In this document: positions 17,517-25,999 of the stretch, one piece after another | Numbering within the stretch: the stretch's first letter is position 1 | Layout of the letters: each line of letters begins with the position of its first letter | Assembly (NCBI RefSeq): GCF_024734895.1 | Contig: NZ_CP091430.1 | Span: 5,784,501 to 5,848,500, forward strand | Source of the DNA: Paenibacillus spongiae | GTDB lineage: Bacteria; Bacillota; Bacilli; Paenibacillales; Paenibacillaceae | Length of the DNA: 64,000 nucleotides | Direction of reading: 5' to 3' | The notes under the pieces: model-generated | The model's input: only the letters and a program-made list of their open reading frames with translations | Database searches by the model: none | What the model was told of the DNA's origin: nothing | Position numbers and translations under genes: made by a program

Positions 17517-18899
17517 TTACGGAAGCGTGAACGTAAACGAGGTGCCTCTGCCAACCTCGCTCTCAATTCGGATCGACGCATGATGCCGGTCAAGGATATG
17601 CTTGACGATCGAGAGGCCGATGCCGGTTCCGAGCTTCCGGCTCCGGGCCTTGTCCCCTTTATAGAAGCGGTCCCAAATATGCTCCAGCTCCTTCTGCGTC
17701 ATTCCGATCCCGTGATCGCACACTGAAATCTCGGTGCGGCCGTCCTGCTGCTTGACCGATACGCGCACCTCGCTGCCCGCAGGGGAGTAGAATACCGCAT
17801 TCTGCAGCAAATTGGCGAGCACCTGGTCGATTCGATCCGGGTCGGCAACCGTATACAGGTCCTCCTCCGGACCATCCAGACCGACCGTGATGTGGTGCTG
17901 CACAAACTGCGGCTCCATTCTGGCAATGGTTTTGCGAATTTGCTCGGTCATATTAAACCTGACCTTCTCCAAGCTGAATTGTCCGGCTTCGATTCGGGCC
18001 ATATCCAGCAGATCGCCGACCAGCTTCATCATCCGGTCCGACGATTCCTTCATCATTTCCAAGTAATGCTTCTCCCTGTCGGGCGGAATCGCACCGTCCA
18101 TCAACGCCGTCAGAAAACCATTGATGGACGTGAGCGGCGCGCGCAAATCATGCGAGACATTCGCCAGGAATTCACGGCGGGCGCTCTCCAGCGAAGCGAG
18201 CTCTGCCGCCATATAATTGAGCGACTCGCCAAGCTGGCCGATCTCATCCTTCGTGCGGACTTCCACCTTGCGGGAGAAATCGCCTTTGGCATACATCAGC
18301 GCTCGATGGGTCATCTCCTTAAGCGGCCTGGACAGCCTCCGCCCAAGCACGAAATAGATGGCGACGGCAACCGGAATCGTAATAAACACGCTTAGCATGA
18401 AAGGCCTGAAGAACCGGTTCACGTCCCGGTCGAACTCGAAGGAAAAGCTGATGATCACCTTTTCCTCCAGATTGCCGGCATCCTTGATCGACCTCGCCGT
18501 GAATAGCGTTTGACGGTCATTGACGACCGTCTCTTCCTGCACGCGGTATCCCGCAAGCGCTTCCTCCACCAGCTTGCCGTCCACGGGAATCGGCTTGCCG
18601 TGATTGCCGACGGTATAGAGCAGTCTCCCGTTCCGGTCATAGAACTGGTAAGCCCGCTCCGGTCCGCCGACTCCCCATTGCAGGGAATCGATAACCGTCT
18701 CCCGGCTCCAGCCTTTGCTGTAGCCGAATTTAATATGATCGACAACCCGGCCTTGCATCATTTCCGAGCCGTCGCGGATGAAGGAACGCAGATTGCTCTT
18801 AAAGAACGTGGAGGACAGCAGGGTCGACAGGCCGAACGACACGAACGTTATGAGCAGGAAGCTGAGGAACAGCTTGCCGAAGATCGTCTTCGTGCTCAT
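17517..18899 (-). CDS. Membrane sensor histidine kinase
   Basis: The 460-residue kinase has membrane helices at about 8-32 and 168-186 around an extracellular sensor domain of about 135 residues, then HAMP, a HisKA dimerisation domain with phospho-acceptor His250 in NVSHDLRAPL, and an HATPase domain with N box (NLLQNAVFYSP), G1 (DHGIGM) and G2 (GTGIGLSIV). Its ATG overlaps the response regulator stop (ATGA). The signal is unknown. Neighbouring wall-peptidase and ABC export genes on the same strand are possible targets. Confidence 0.95.
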   Translation of the reverse strand: MSTKTIFGKLFLSFLLITFVSFGLSTLLSSTFFKSNLRSFIRDGSEMMQGRVVDHIKFGYSKGWSRETVIDSLQWGVGGPERAYQFYDRNGRLLYTVGNHGKPIPVDGKLVEEALAGYRVQEETVVNDRQTLFTARSIKDAGNLEEKVIISFSFEFDRDVNRFFRPFMLSVFITIPVAVAIYFVLGRRLSRPLKEMTHRALMYAKGDFSRKVEVRTKDEIGQLGESLNYMAAELASLESARREFLANVSHDLRAPLTSINGFLTALMDGAIPPDREKHYLEMMKESSDRMMKLVGDLLDMARIEAGQFSLEKVRFNMTEQIRKTIARMEPQFVQHHITVGLDGPEEDLYTVADPDRIDQVLANLLQNAVFYSPAGSEVRVSVKQQDGRTEISVCDHGIGMTQKELEHIWDRFYKGDKARSRKLGTGIGLSIVKHILDRHHASIRIESEVGRGTSFTFTLP

Positions 18900-19585
18900 G
18901 GCTCGGCCTCGCCGAACTTATAGCCGATGCCGCGGATCGTCTCGATCGAGCCTTGCACCTGATAGAACCTTAGCTTCTCGCGAATCCGTTTGATATGAAC
19001 GTCCACCGTGCGCGGATCGCGGTCGTAATCGAAGCCCCAGACCTGATCCAGCAGCTGCTGGCGGGTAAAGACGCGGTTCCGGTTGGTTGCCAGGAAATAG
19101 AGCAGCTCGATTTCCTTCGGCGCGAAGCCGGCATTCTCCCCCTGCACCTTCACCTGCAGATGGCGCATGTCGAACAATAGCTCGTCCAGCCGGACGACCT
19201 CGTCATGGTACAGCGAAGGATTCGTCCTGCGCAGCACGGCCCGGATCCGGGCCATCAGCTCCTTCGAGTCGAATGGCTTCACGACATAATCGTCGACGCC
19301 CAGCTCGAAGCCCTTCAGCTTGTCGTAGCTTTCTCCCTTGCCGGAGAGCATAATAATCGGCGTCGCAAAGTCCTTCCTGATCCCTTCGCACACCGTCCAC
19401 CCGTCCATCTCCGGCAGCATAATATCCAGAATAACAAGATCCGGCCTCGCGTCATAGGCCATCTCCAAACCTTCCAGGCCATCGTTCGCTTCGGTGACCT
19501 CGAAGCCTTCCCGCTCCGCATATAGTCGTATGAGCTCGCAAACATGCGGATCGTCGTCAATGGTCAGCAGTTTAATCGGTTTCAT
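18896..19585 (-). CDS. OmpR-family response regulator
   Basis: The protein has a receiver domain with acidic pocket IDDD, phospho-acceptor Asp54 (LVILDIMLPEMDGW) and conserved Lys (VVKPFD), then an OmpR/PhoB winged helix ending TIRGIGYKF. ATG at 19585 is chosen because AAAGGCG lies 8 bases upstream; an ATG 21 bases further upstream has no ribosome-binding site. It is cotranscribed with the kinase. Confidence 0.95.
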   Translation of the reverse strand: MKPIKLLTIDDDPHVCELIRLYAEREGFEVTEANDGLEGLEMAYDARPDLVILDIMLPEMDGWTVCEGIRKDFATPIIMLSGKGESYDKLKGFELGVDDYVVKPFDSKELMARIRAVLRRTNPSLYHDEVVRLDELLFDMRHLQVKVQGENAGFAPKEIELLYFLATNRNRVFTRQQLLDQVWGFDYDRDPRTVDVHIKRIREKLRFYQVQGSIETIRGIGYKFGEAEP

Positions 19586-19672
19586 CGCGCTTTCGCCTTT
19601 CAGCATGACTAGTTTGCAGCCAGCTTACCACACGAAGATGAATAGAAGATGAACGCGCCTATACCGGCGGGA

Positions 19673-20575
19673 TCAATAATACATATGGATATCGATATCT
19701 TGATCGTAATTGCCGAAGCCGCGGCCATACAGCGTGACGCCCCCGCAGTTCTCCGCTGACTCCGGAGAGACGATTCGCAGCGTAACTTCTTTGCCGAAGG
19801 TAATGCCGATGGCATCGATCGTCACATTCGAGATTTGCACCCCGTCCATGAACGTCCCTTTATCCGTTACGGACAAGGTCTTAAGCAGGCCGTGCTGGGA
19901 GCCAAGATTGAAGCTCTGCGGCGTGAAGATACCCGGCCTGCTTCCAAAATCGCCCGGGCAGGTCCACGTGCCGATCTCTACCCCATTCACGGCGAACGTA
20001 ATGTCCGACGGCCATTGCTCATTGTAGCCGGGCGCCTCCGAGCCGATTTCAAGCGAGATTTCGAGCCGCTTCAGCTGCTGGTTGCTCAGCAGAAAATTCG
20101 GGATGCGGTATTCGATCCAGCCGCTCCCGAACCATAAATGCTTGGCCTTCACATGCTCCGGATCGGCAAAATACCGCGGATCGTCGATCATCCCGATCAT
20201 CCGGCTCTCCGATACCATGCCGCAGGTCGGCTTGATGTCGCAAGCGATGAATTGCCCGATTGGAATCGATGCAATGTAGCTCTTCTGCGGCACCGGCTTA
20301 TTCGTTTTGAACTGCAGAATAACGGACTCCAGCTGCAGCGAGCACACCTTCTGCATGCCGCGCTTCCCGGTCGCGCTCTCGGTTGCGACGATGCCCGCAT
20401 GCTCCATCTTCTGAATATGCTTGGTCACGATCGCCGACGAAACGCCAAGCAGCTCCGCAAGCTCTCCGATATTCATAGGCTTGATATTCAGCAATTCGAC
20501 GATCTTGATTCGTGTTGATGAAGAAAAACATTCCAGGAAAGCCAGGTTGTCGCTATTCACTTCTATCGACGTCAT
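19673..20575 (-). CDS. ArsR-type HTH regulator with a large beta-rich C-terminal domain
   Basis: Residues about 8-80 form an ArsR-like winged helix (SSTRIKIVELLNIKPMNIGELAELL, then SSAIVTKHIQKMEHAGIV, each quoted in part). The remaining 210 residues are not a metal-sensor extension; they look beta-rich, with repeated hydrophobic-polar strands and motifs such as YRIPNFLLS and FAVNGVEIGTWTCPGDFG. This resembles a jelly-roll-like domain seen in paenibacillar regulators near glycosidases. No classical ArsR metal-binding cysteine box is visible. A TAAC-N6-GTTA site 40 bases upstream of its start also occurs twice at the GH2 gene, suggesting autoregulation and control of GH2. Confidence 0.8.
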   Translation of the reverse strand: MTSIEVNSDNLAFLECFSSSTRIKIVELLNIKPMNIGELAELLGVSSAIVTKHIQKMEHAGIVATESATGKRGMQKVCSLQLESVILQFKTNKPVPQKSYIASIPIGQFIACDIKPTCGMVSESRMIGMIDDPRYFADPEHVKAKHLWFGSGWIEYRIPNFLLSNQQLKRLEISLEIGSEAPGYNEQWPSDITFAVNGVEIGTWTCPGDFGSRPGIFTPQSFNLGSQHGLLKTLSVTDKGTFMDGVQISNVTIDAIGITFGKEVTLRIVSPESAENCGGVTLYGRGFGNYDQDIDIHMYY

Positions 20576-20613
20576 CGTTACGCCTCGTCTCTCGGTTTAA
20601 TTCGTTCATTATA

Positions 20614-20627
20614 TAACCCGAAGGTTA
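20614..20627. promoter_or_regulatory. Candidate operator of the ArsR-type regulator (autoregulation)
   Basis: TAAC-CCGAAG-GTTA is an inverted repeat 40 bases before the regulator's ATG. The same TAAC-N6-GTTA pattern lies at 22558-22571 and 22638-22651 around the GH2 promoter. Confidence 0.55.
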
Positions 20628-20668
20628 AATAATCAATGAGAATGACAGCTGGGAAGCCGGAAAATGAC

Positions 20669-20705
20669 AAAAAAAAAGCCGCTGCTTGCCTAAGCAAGCG
20701 GCGGC
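20669..20705 (-). terminator. Terminator after the first PhyH gene
   Basis: Minus-strand arms GCCGCCGCTTGC and GCAAGCAGCGGC enclose a 4-base loop and run into nine T residues. Confidence 0.88.
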
Positions 20706-20744
20706 TAATCGATAACCTGGAAATTAATTAATCGATTGAATCAA

Positions 20745-21524
20745 CTATACGCTGTTGACCGTAAAGCCTGGATTCGCGCGTTCGAAATGCGGATTCTCGC
20801 CGCAAACCATAAGCCCTTGTCCCCAGTTAATGTGGGTATTCAGCGTTGGGAAGTCCGACGCATTGCGGTATTGGAACAGCACGTTCCGCCGGGTGCGCTC
20901 GCTCTTATTCGCCGGCGAGCCGTGGATCGTCAAATAGTTGAAGAACAGAACGTCGCCCGCTTCAGCCGGGCAGGCAATTCCGCTGGACAGCGGATGCTCT
21001 TTGGCATCGAGGTAATGGCGGCCGACATGCTTCATCGGCCCCTCCTTATGCGAGCCTGGAACGACGTGCAGACAGCCGTTCTCCACATTCGCATCGTCGA
21101 GATGCATGCTGGCAGCCAGCATCGTGTGCTTCTCGTGAGGGAAGTAAGGCTGGTCCTGGTGCATTGGGAATGCGGCGCCGTTCTCAGGCGGCTTCACGAG
21201 CATCTTGGAGTGGTGGAGCTGGACGTTCGGACCGATCAACTGCGACAATACGGCTGCCATATTCGGATGAATCGCGGCGCGCGTAAAGGAAGCATCATGG
21301 TATTGAACGTCGTGGAAGCCTTTGAGGATCAGCTTTCTCAGCTGATCCGGCGGGAGAAAGTCCCCCTGCCATTGAGCGTTCGCGTCCATCTTTGCTTTCG
21401 CCGCGCGATCGATAATCGAGTCGATTGCCGTGCGCATCACTTCGACTTCTTCTTTGTTGAACACCCCTTTAACGAGCAGGTACCCGTTCTCATTGTAAAA
21501 ATCGACATCCTGTGCTTTAATCAT
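20745..21524 (-). CDS. Phytanoyl-CoA dioxygenase (PhyH) family protein
   Basis: PhyH proteins are Fe(II)/2-oxoglutarate-dependent oxygenases. The metal triad is visible: His122-x-Asp124 in MHQDQPYFPH and His201 in TIHGSPANKS, followed by an Arg-rich 2-oxoglutarate contact (RTRRN). The 259-residue length is normal. The substrate is unknown; secondary metabolites, phosphonates and small acids are typical for bacterial members. It is transcribed divergently from an AraC regulator, which probably controls it. Three further PhyH genes occur in this window. Confidence 0.93.
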   Translation of the reverse strand: MIKAQDVDFYNENGYLLVKGVFNKEEVEVMRTAIDSIIDRAAKAKMDANAQWQGDFLPPDQLRKLILKGFHDVQYHDASFTRAAIHPNMAAVLSQLIGPNVQLHHSKMLVKPPENGAAFPMHQDQPYFPHEKHTMLAASMHLDDANVENGCLHVVPGSHKEGPMKHVGRHYLDAKEHPLSSGIACPAEAGDVLFFNYLTIHGSPANKSERTRRNVLFQYRNASDFPTLNTHINWGQGLMVCGENPHFERANPGFTVNSV

Positions 21525-21675
21525 GTTAATTCCTCCTTGGGAAGTAGATACTATGAATTACTTCAATCTGCTTATAATTCTAGCGATTCGAGGCGTTATT
21601 CGTCTTTAGCCGATCAAGACAGCTTTTTGTCTTTTGACGCCATAATGTTAAAAATGGGTAGGGAGGTCTTCATCA

Positions 21676-22560
21676 ATGAACTGGCAGGAAAGCGCTTCAA
21701 GGCTCAATCGGCACGCATTCCGGCCCGCCGCGGCCGATGCGGTGTTTACCGTACATGGCTGGGGAATGCATCAATGCCATTACTCCAATCCGCCTCACAA
21801 GCACTCCTTCTTCGAAATATGTTATGTGCTCGATGGAGAGGGCACTTATGTGGATGACGGCAAGTCCAATCCCCTTCACAGCGGAACCCTGTTCTGTTCC
21901 AGGCCCGGCATTCCCCATCAGATCCTATCCGAATCCGGCATGGAGCTTGTCTTCGTCGCCTTCGAGCTCGACGAGCATGCCAGCGCCGATAACCACCGCA
22001 AGGCCTTTCTTGAACTCATGAAGACGGAGAAAGTATGCGTCTATGACGGTGACGAATTGCCTTCCGCCTTGCTGTGGAAGTCGCTGTTCCTGCTGGCGGA
22101 TTATAAAGGAGCCGTACCTGCGGCCGCACTCCCGGCGGCAAGCGCCGCGCTGCTGCTCTCGTTTCCCGATCTGTTCGGAGAAGCCGTACGGCGGCAGCAT
22201 CCGGCGCCGCGCCGCAATTCTGCGCACACGCTCAAGCAGGCCAAGCTGTTTATCGCCGACAATTTATCCGACAACGATCTGTCGCTGGGCAAAGTCGCCG
22301 GTTATCTCAACATGTCGGAGCGTCACCTGTCCCGGATGTTCTCCTCCGGCATTCACGAGTCCTTCACCGACTATGTGCGGCGTATCCGCGTCCAGCAGGC
22401 GGCCGATCTGCTCATGCAGACGGACCTGCCGATCGCGGCGATTGCCGAACAAACCGGCTTCGGTTCCGTCCATTATTTCTCCCGGACGTTCCATACGCTC
22501 ATGAACGAAACGCCCGCTCAATTCCGGGAAAATGCAGTGAATGGAACGAAGTTCATTTAA
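21676..22560 (+). CDS. AraC-family regulator, divergent to PhyH
   Basis: The N-terminal half is a cupin-like sensor domain (PPHKHSFFEICYVLDGEG, SRPGIPHQI). The C-terminal 100 residues hold two helix-turn-helix motifs, with the second shown by IAAIAEQTGFGSVHYFSRTF. The start follows a GGGAGG site. Placement back to back with the PhyH gene suggests control of that gene. Its stop codon overlaps the first operator of the downstream GH2 gene. Confidence 0.93.
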   Translation: MNWQESASRLNRHAFRPAAADAVFTVHGWGMHQCHYSNPPHKHSFFEICYVLDGEGTYVDDGKSNPLHSGTLFCSRPGIPHQILSESGMELVFVAFELDEHASADNHRKAFLELMKTEKVCVYDGDELPSALLWKSLFLLADYKGAVPAAALPAASAALLLSFPDLFGEAVRRQHPAPRRNSAHTLKQAKLFIADNLSDNDLSLGKVAGYLNMSERHLSRMFSSGIHESFTDYVRRIRVQQAADLLMQTDLPIAAIAEQTGFGSVHYFSRTFHTLMNETPAQFRENAVNGTKFI

Positions 22561-22572
22561 CTTTAAAGTTAA
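22557..22572. promoter_or_regulatory. Upstream operator of the GH2 gene
   Basis: TTAACTTTAAAGTTAA is a perfect 16-bp palindrome. It lies upstream of the GH2 promoter and overlaps the AraC stop codon. It contains the TAAC-N6-GTTA pattern shared with the ArsR-type gene. Confidence 0.7.
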
Positions 22573-22586
22573 TTGATGAATCCATA

Positions 22587-22615
22587 TTGACAGCAATGTG
22601 AAACGAGTCTAATAT
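22587..22615 (+). promoter_or_regulatory. Sigma-A promoter of the GH2 gene
   Basis: A perfect TTGACA (22587-22592), a 17-base spacer and TAATAT (22610-22615) lie between the two operators. The second operator would cover about +15 to +30. Confidence 0.8.
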
Positions 22616-22636
22616 GGGCTTATATTGATTGTTTAA

Positions 22637-22652
22637 TTAACTTTATAGTTAA
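22637..22652. promoter_or_regulatory. Downstream operator of the GH2 gene
   Basis: TTAACTTTATAGTTAA is a near-perfect palindrome, 80 bases centre to centre from the upstream copy and immediately before the ribosome-binding site. Two sites flanking a promoter suggest repression, possibly by looping. Confidence 0.7.
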
Positions 22653-22669
22653 TAAATGGAGGGTTATCG

Positions 22670-24433
22670 ATGACAACAACGTCTATCCCGCGTCCTGAGT
22701 ATCCAAGACCTCAGTTCGTCCGGGATAAGTGGCTCAACCTGAACGGAGCATGGCAGTTCGAAATCGATCACGGACGCAGCGGCAAGGATCGCGGACTGCA
22801 TACGGAGGACGCAAGCATGGGTCAGTCGATCATCGTTCCCTTCTGTCCGGAGAGCGCGTTATCGGGCATCGGGAACACCGATTTCATGGATGCGGTCTGG
22901 TACAGAAGAACGATCGACATCCCGGCCGATTGGGCGGGAGAGCGGGTGCTGCTGCATTTCGGGGCCGTCGACTACCATGCCGAGGTTTGGGTTAACGGCA
23001 AGTCATTCGGCACGCACCGCGGCGGATATACCGCCTTCACCTTCGATATTACGGATGCGCTGCAAGCCGGAAGCAACACGGTAACCGTATACGCAGAGGA
23101 CGATCTGCGCTCGGGTCTTCAGCCGCGCGGCAAGCAGAGCGGGCTGTATCATTCCCATGGCTGCGATTATACGCGTACGACCGGCATCTGGCAGACGGTA
23201 TGGCTGGAGTGCGTCCCGCAATCCTATATTTCATCCTTCAAGATCTTTCCCGATCCGGAGAACGAGTGCGTTCATCTGGAAGCCAAATTGAATGGCCAGA
23301 CGAAAGGCTTGCAGCTCGTATGCGAAGCCAGCTACAAGGGCCGTCCGGCAGGCAGCGCGGCTGTGCGTCTTGGCGCGATGTCCGCAAGAGTGACGATCCC
23401 TGTATCGGAGGTTCATCTGTGGCAGGTAGGCGCTCCGGAGCTGTACGACCTGAAGCTGCAGCTCGTCAGCACCGAGGGCGGTCAAGCGGTGGATACGGCG
23501 ATGTCCTATTTCGGCCTCCGCTCCGTTCAATTGGACGGCATGGCTTTCCGCATTAACGGCAAGTCGGTATTCCAGCGTCTCGTGCTCGACCAAGGCTTCT
23601 ATCCGGACGGTATCTATACGGCACCGACCGACGAAGCGCTGAAGCGGGATATCGAGCTTTCCCTGGAAGTGGGCTTTAACGGCGCGCGTCTGCACGAGAA
23701 GATGTTTGAGCCGCGCTTCCTCTATTGGGCCGATCAGCTCGGTTATATCGTATGGGGCGAGCATGCCAACTGGGGACTCAACATTTCGAACGCCCAGGGA
23801 CTGGCGCAGTTCCTGCCGGAGTGGATCGAAGGGGTGGAGCGGGACTTCAACCATCCGAGCCTAATCGGCTGGTGCCCGTTCAATGAGACATGGGACGACG
23901 GAAGGACTGGCTCGCGTCAGGATAACGAGGTGCTGCGCATCGTATACGAAACGACCAAGGCGATCGATCCGACCCGTCCTGTCATCGATACGAGCGGCAA
24001 CTTCCATGTCATTACGGATATCTTCGACGTCCATGACTACGATCAGAATCCGGAGACGTTCAAAGCGCGCTATGAATCGCTTCGGACCGGCGAAGGCGAA
24101 GTTAACGCCTCGTTCCCGAACCGCCAGAAGTATACCGAAGGCCTCCCTTACTTCGTCAGCGAATATGGCGGAATCTGGTGGAATCCGGGCCAGACGGATG
24201 GCAAAGCATGGGGCTACGGGAACCGTCCTACGAGCGAGGAGGAATTCATCGCCCGCTACGACGGCTTGACGACGGCGCTGCTCGAGCATCCGAAGATGTT
24301 CGGCTTCTGCTACACGCAGCTGTACGATATCGAGCAGGAAGTGAACGGCCTATACACGTACGACCGCAAGCCGAAGTTCGATCCGGCGATCATCCGCGCC
24401 ATCAACACGAAGCGCGCGGCAATCGAAGACTAA
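22670..24433 (+). CDS. Glycoside hydrolase family 2 enzyme
   Basis: The 587-residue protein has the GH2 order of sugar-binding jelly roll (about 20-180), immunoglobulin-like domain (185-285) and TIM barrel. Catalytic residues are visible: the acid/base Glu406 in CPFNETW and the nucleophile Glu498 in FVSEYGG. Members act as beta-galactosidase, beta-glucuronidase or beta-mannosidase; the compact form with no extra C-terminal domain resembles uncharacterised paenibacillar enzymes. No signal peptide is present, so the substrate must be taken up. Two TAAC-N6-GTTA operators flank its promoter. Confidence 0.94.
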   Translation: MTTTSIPRPEYPRPQFVRDKWLNLNGAWQFEIDHGRSGKDRGLHTEDASMGQSIIVPFCPESALSGIGNTDFMDAVWYRRTIDIPADWAGERVLLHFGAVDYHAEVWVNGKSFGTHRGGYTAFTFDITDALQAGSNTVTVYAEDDLRSGLQPRGKQSGLYHSHGCDYTRTTGIWQTVWLECVPQSYISSFKIFPDPENECVHLEAKLNGQTKGLQLVCEASYKGRPAGSAAVRLGAMSARVTIPVSEVHLWQVGAPELYDLKLQLVSTEGGQAVDTAMSYFGLRSVQLDGMAFRINGKSVFQRLVLDQGFYPDGIYTAPTDEALKRDIELSLEVGFNGARLHEKMFEPRFLYWADQLGYIVWGEHANWGLNISNAQGLAQFLPEWIEGVERDFNHPSLIGWCPFNETWDDGRTGSRQDNEVLRIVYETTKAIDPTRPVIDTSGNFHVITDIFDVHDYDQNPETFKARYESLRTGEGEVNASFPNRQKYTEGLPYFVSEYGGIWWNPGQTDGKAWGYGNRPTSEEEFIARYDGLTTALLEHPKMFGFCYTQLYDIEQEVNGLYTYDRKPKFDPAIIRAINTKRAAIED

Positions 24434-24439
24434 TAAGAA

Positions 24440-24475
24440 GCCCGCCGGACGCGAGTTGTCCGGCGGGCTGTTTTT
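24440..24475 (+). terminator. Terminator after GH2
   Basis: The arms GCCCGCCGGAC and GTCCGGCGGGC with a 7-base loop are followed by TGTTTTTGTT. Confidence 0.9.
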
Positions 24476-24514
24476 GTTGATGCCTATACTTGGGGCTGTC
24501 GCCTCCTACTTCCC

Positions 24515-25276
24515 TCATGCAGTACCGAACTTCTTTTCCCCGCGCGGCTGATCGCCACGATCGTCGGGCTCCAAAGTAATCCCGATCGAATCGAATGCCA
24601 GCCGGTCCGAACCGATCGGCATCGCGAGCACGCCGATCCCCCGGTCGGCATCTCCGACGCGGAATGTGCCCGCGCTCGTGCGCTTGCCATCCTTGATCAG
24701 CCAGACTTGATAGGCTTCATCGCCGGTCGTGGCAGCAGCTCCGAACACATAGACAACGAACTGCCTGGTCTGGCCGTTATCGACGACGCAGGCCACTCCG
24801 TAGGCTCCCTCTTTTGCCCCCGGCTGCGCCTTGAGCGGCAGCACTTCCTTGATTTGTGCCGCGGACACGTTCAGCGCTTCTTCAACCGTAGCCGGAGAAC
24901 CGGCTCTTTCCCCATACAACCATATATTCCACGATGTGCCCGCTATAAACAAGAACAGCACTACAACCGCTGCGGAGTTGAACATTCTCTTCCTAACCGC
25001 TGCTCGCCTGCGGACTGCAGCCGACTCGTCCGGCAAGGCTAATTCCGCAGCCAGAGCGGCGTCCATCACTTGCTTCTTCAGGTCTTCCGGCGGTTCGATC
25101 CGTTCCATGTCTGCGGGAAGCGCCTCCCATACGATGCGCAGCTCCTCCATCTCGGCTTGGCAGGCTTCGCAGCCCGGGAGGTGACGCTCGAAAGCAAGCC
25201 GCTGCTCTTCCGTGCATACGCCCGAAATCACATCCAGGCATAGATCGCATATGGTTTCCGCATTCTTATTCGGCAT
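24515..25276 (-). CDS. Anti-sigma factor with zinc finger and RskA-like domain
   Basis: The N-terminal anti-sigma zinc-finger motif is FERHLPGCEACQ (His-x3-Cys-x2-Cys). One membrane helix follows near residues 102-120, and an extracytoplasmic RskA-like domain of about 130 residues ends the protein (YQVWLIKDGKRTSAGTF). Such proteins hold an ECF sigma factor inactive at the membrane until a signal, often proteolysis, releases it. ATG at 25276 overlaps the sigma stop (TAATG), confirming the sigma/anti-sigma pairing. Confidence 0.9.
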   Translation of the reverse strand: MPNKNAETICDLCLDVISGVCTEEQRLAFERHLPGCEACQAEMEELRIVWEALPADMERIEPPEDLKKQVMDAALAAELALPDESAAVRRRAAVRKRMFNSAAVVVLFLFIAGTSWNIWLYGERAGSPATVEEALNVSAAQIKEVLPLKAQPGAKEGAYGVACVVDNGQTRQFVVYVFGAAATTGDEAYQVWLIKDGKRTSAGTFRVGDADRGIGVLAMPIGSDRLAFDSIGITLEPDDRGDQPRGEKKFGTA

Positions 25277-25848
25277 TACCAACCCTCCCCTTCCACCGCC
25301 AGATGTCTGCGCAATATTTTCAAAGCTTGATGTAACCTGTTCTTCACCGTGCCGAGCGGCTCTTCATAGACGGCCGCCAGCTCGCTCAGGCTGTATCCCT
25401 GCCAATAGAAATGCTCCAGCAGCTCGATTTGCTGCTTCGATAGATAGCGGTAGGCGCCGCGAATTTGTTCCTTCACCGATTCGCGCTCCGCTCTCGTTTC
25501 CGGAGATACGGCATGGGCGTCCGGTATTCGCTCCAGCTCTTCGGGAACGAATGGCACGAGCCCTTCAGAAAGCCGGCGCTGCTTGCGGAGCCAGTCTGCC
25601 GTCATGTTCCGGGTTATCGTAATCAACCAGCTCGTAAACCGTCCCTTCTCCGGGTCGTACCCCGCTTCCGTCGTCCATAGCCGGACGAATACGGATTGAA
25701 CGATCTCCCGGGCGGCCGACTCGTCCTTCAACGCTTTCATGGCAAACGAGTAGACCAATGCCGCATAGCGGTCGTACAGGACGGACAGCGCATCTTGCCG
25801 CTTCCGCTTCACGAGCAGCATCAGTTCGAGATCGGAAAGATTCTGCAT
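25276..25848 (-). CDS. ECF-type sigma factor (SigK-like)
   Basis: The protein has sigma region 2 (LYDRYAALVYSFAMKAL, then SWLITITRNMTADWLRKQ) and region 4 (YWQGYSLSELAAVYEEPLGT with KNRLHQAL). The pairing with an RskA-like anti-sigma factor places it near the SigK group of ECF sigma factors. ATG at 25848 has a GGAGG site 9 bases upstream; a start 45 bases further up is weaker. Regulon is unknown, but two cupredoxin protein genes lie directly upstream on the same strand. Confidence 0.9.
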   Translation of the reverse strand: MQNLSDLELMLLVKRKRQDALSVLYDRYAALVYSFAMKALKDESAAREIVQSVFVRLWTTEAGYDPEKGRFTSWLITITRNMTADWLRKQRRLSEGLVPFVPEELERIPDAHAVSPETRAERESVKEQIRGAYRYLSKQQIELLEHFYWQGYSLSELAAVYEEPLGTVKNRLHQALKILRRHLAVEGEGW

Positions 25849-25949
25849 GTTGCGTGGCCTCCAGATTCGGCTTATTGATATCCGTTTATTCATCCTATCA
25901 GCTATGGATTCGAAAAGAAATCCTTAATGTTGCGGCTGCTGCGGGACGT

Positions 25950-25985
25950 GAAGAGAGGGCAGCCGTCCAGGCTGCCCTGCTCTTG
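25950..25985 (-). terminator. Probable terminator between the cupredoxin genes and the sigma factor gene
   Basis: The arms GGGCAGCC and GGCTGCCC with a 5-base loop are followed on the minus strand by a pyrimidine-rich but not T-only tract. Confidence 0.5.
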
Positions 25986-25999
25986 AGATTGACTTGACT

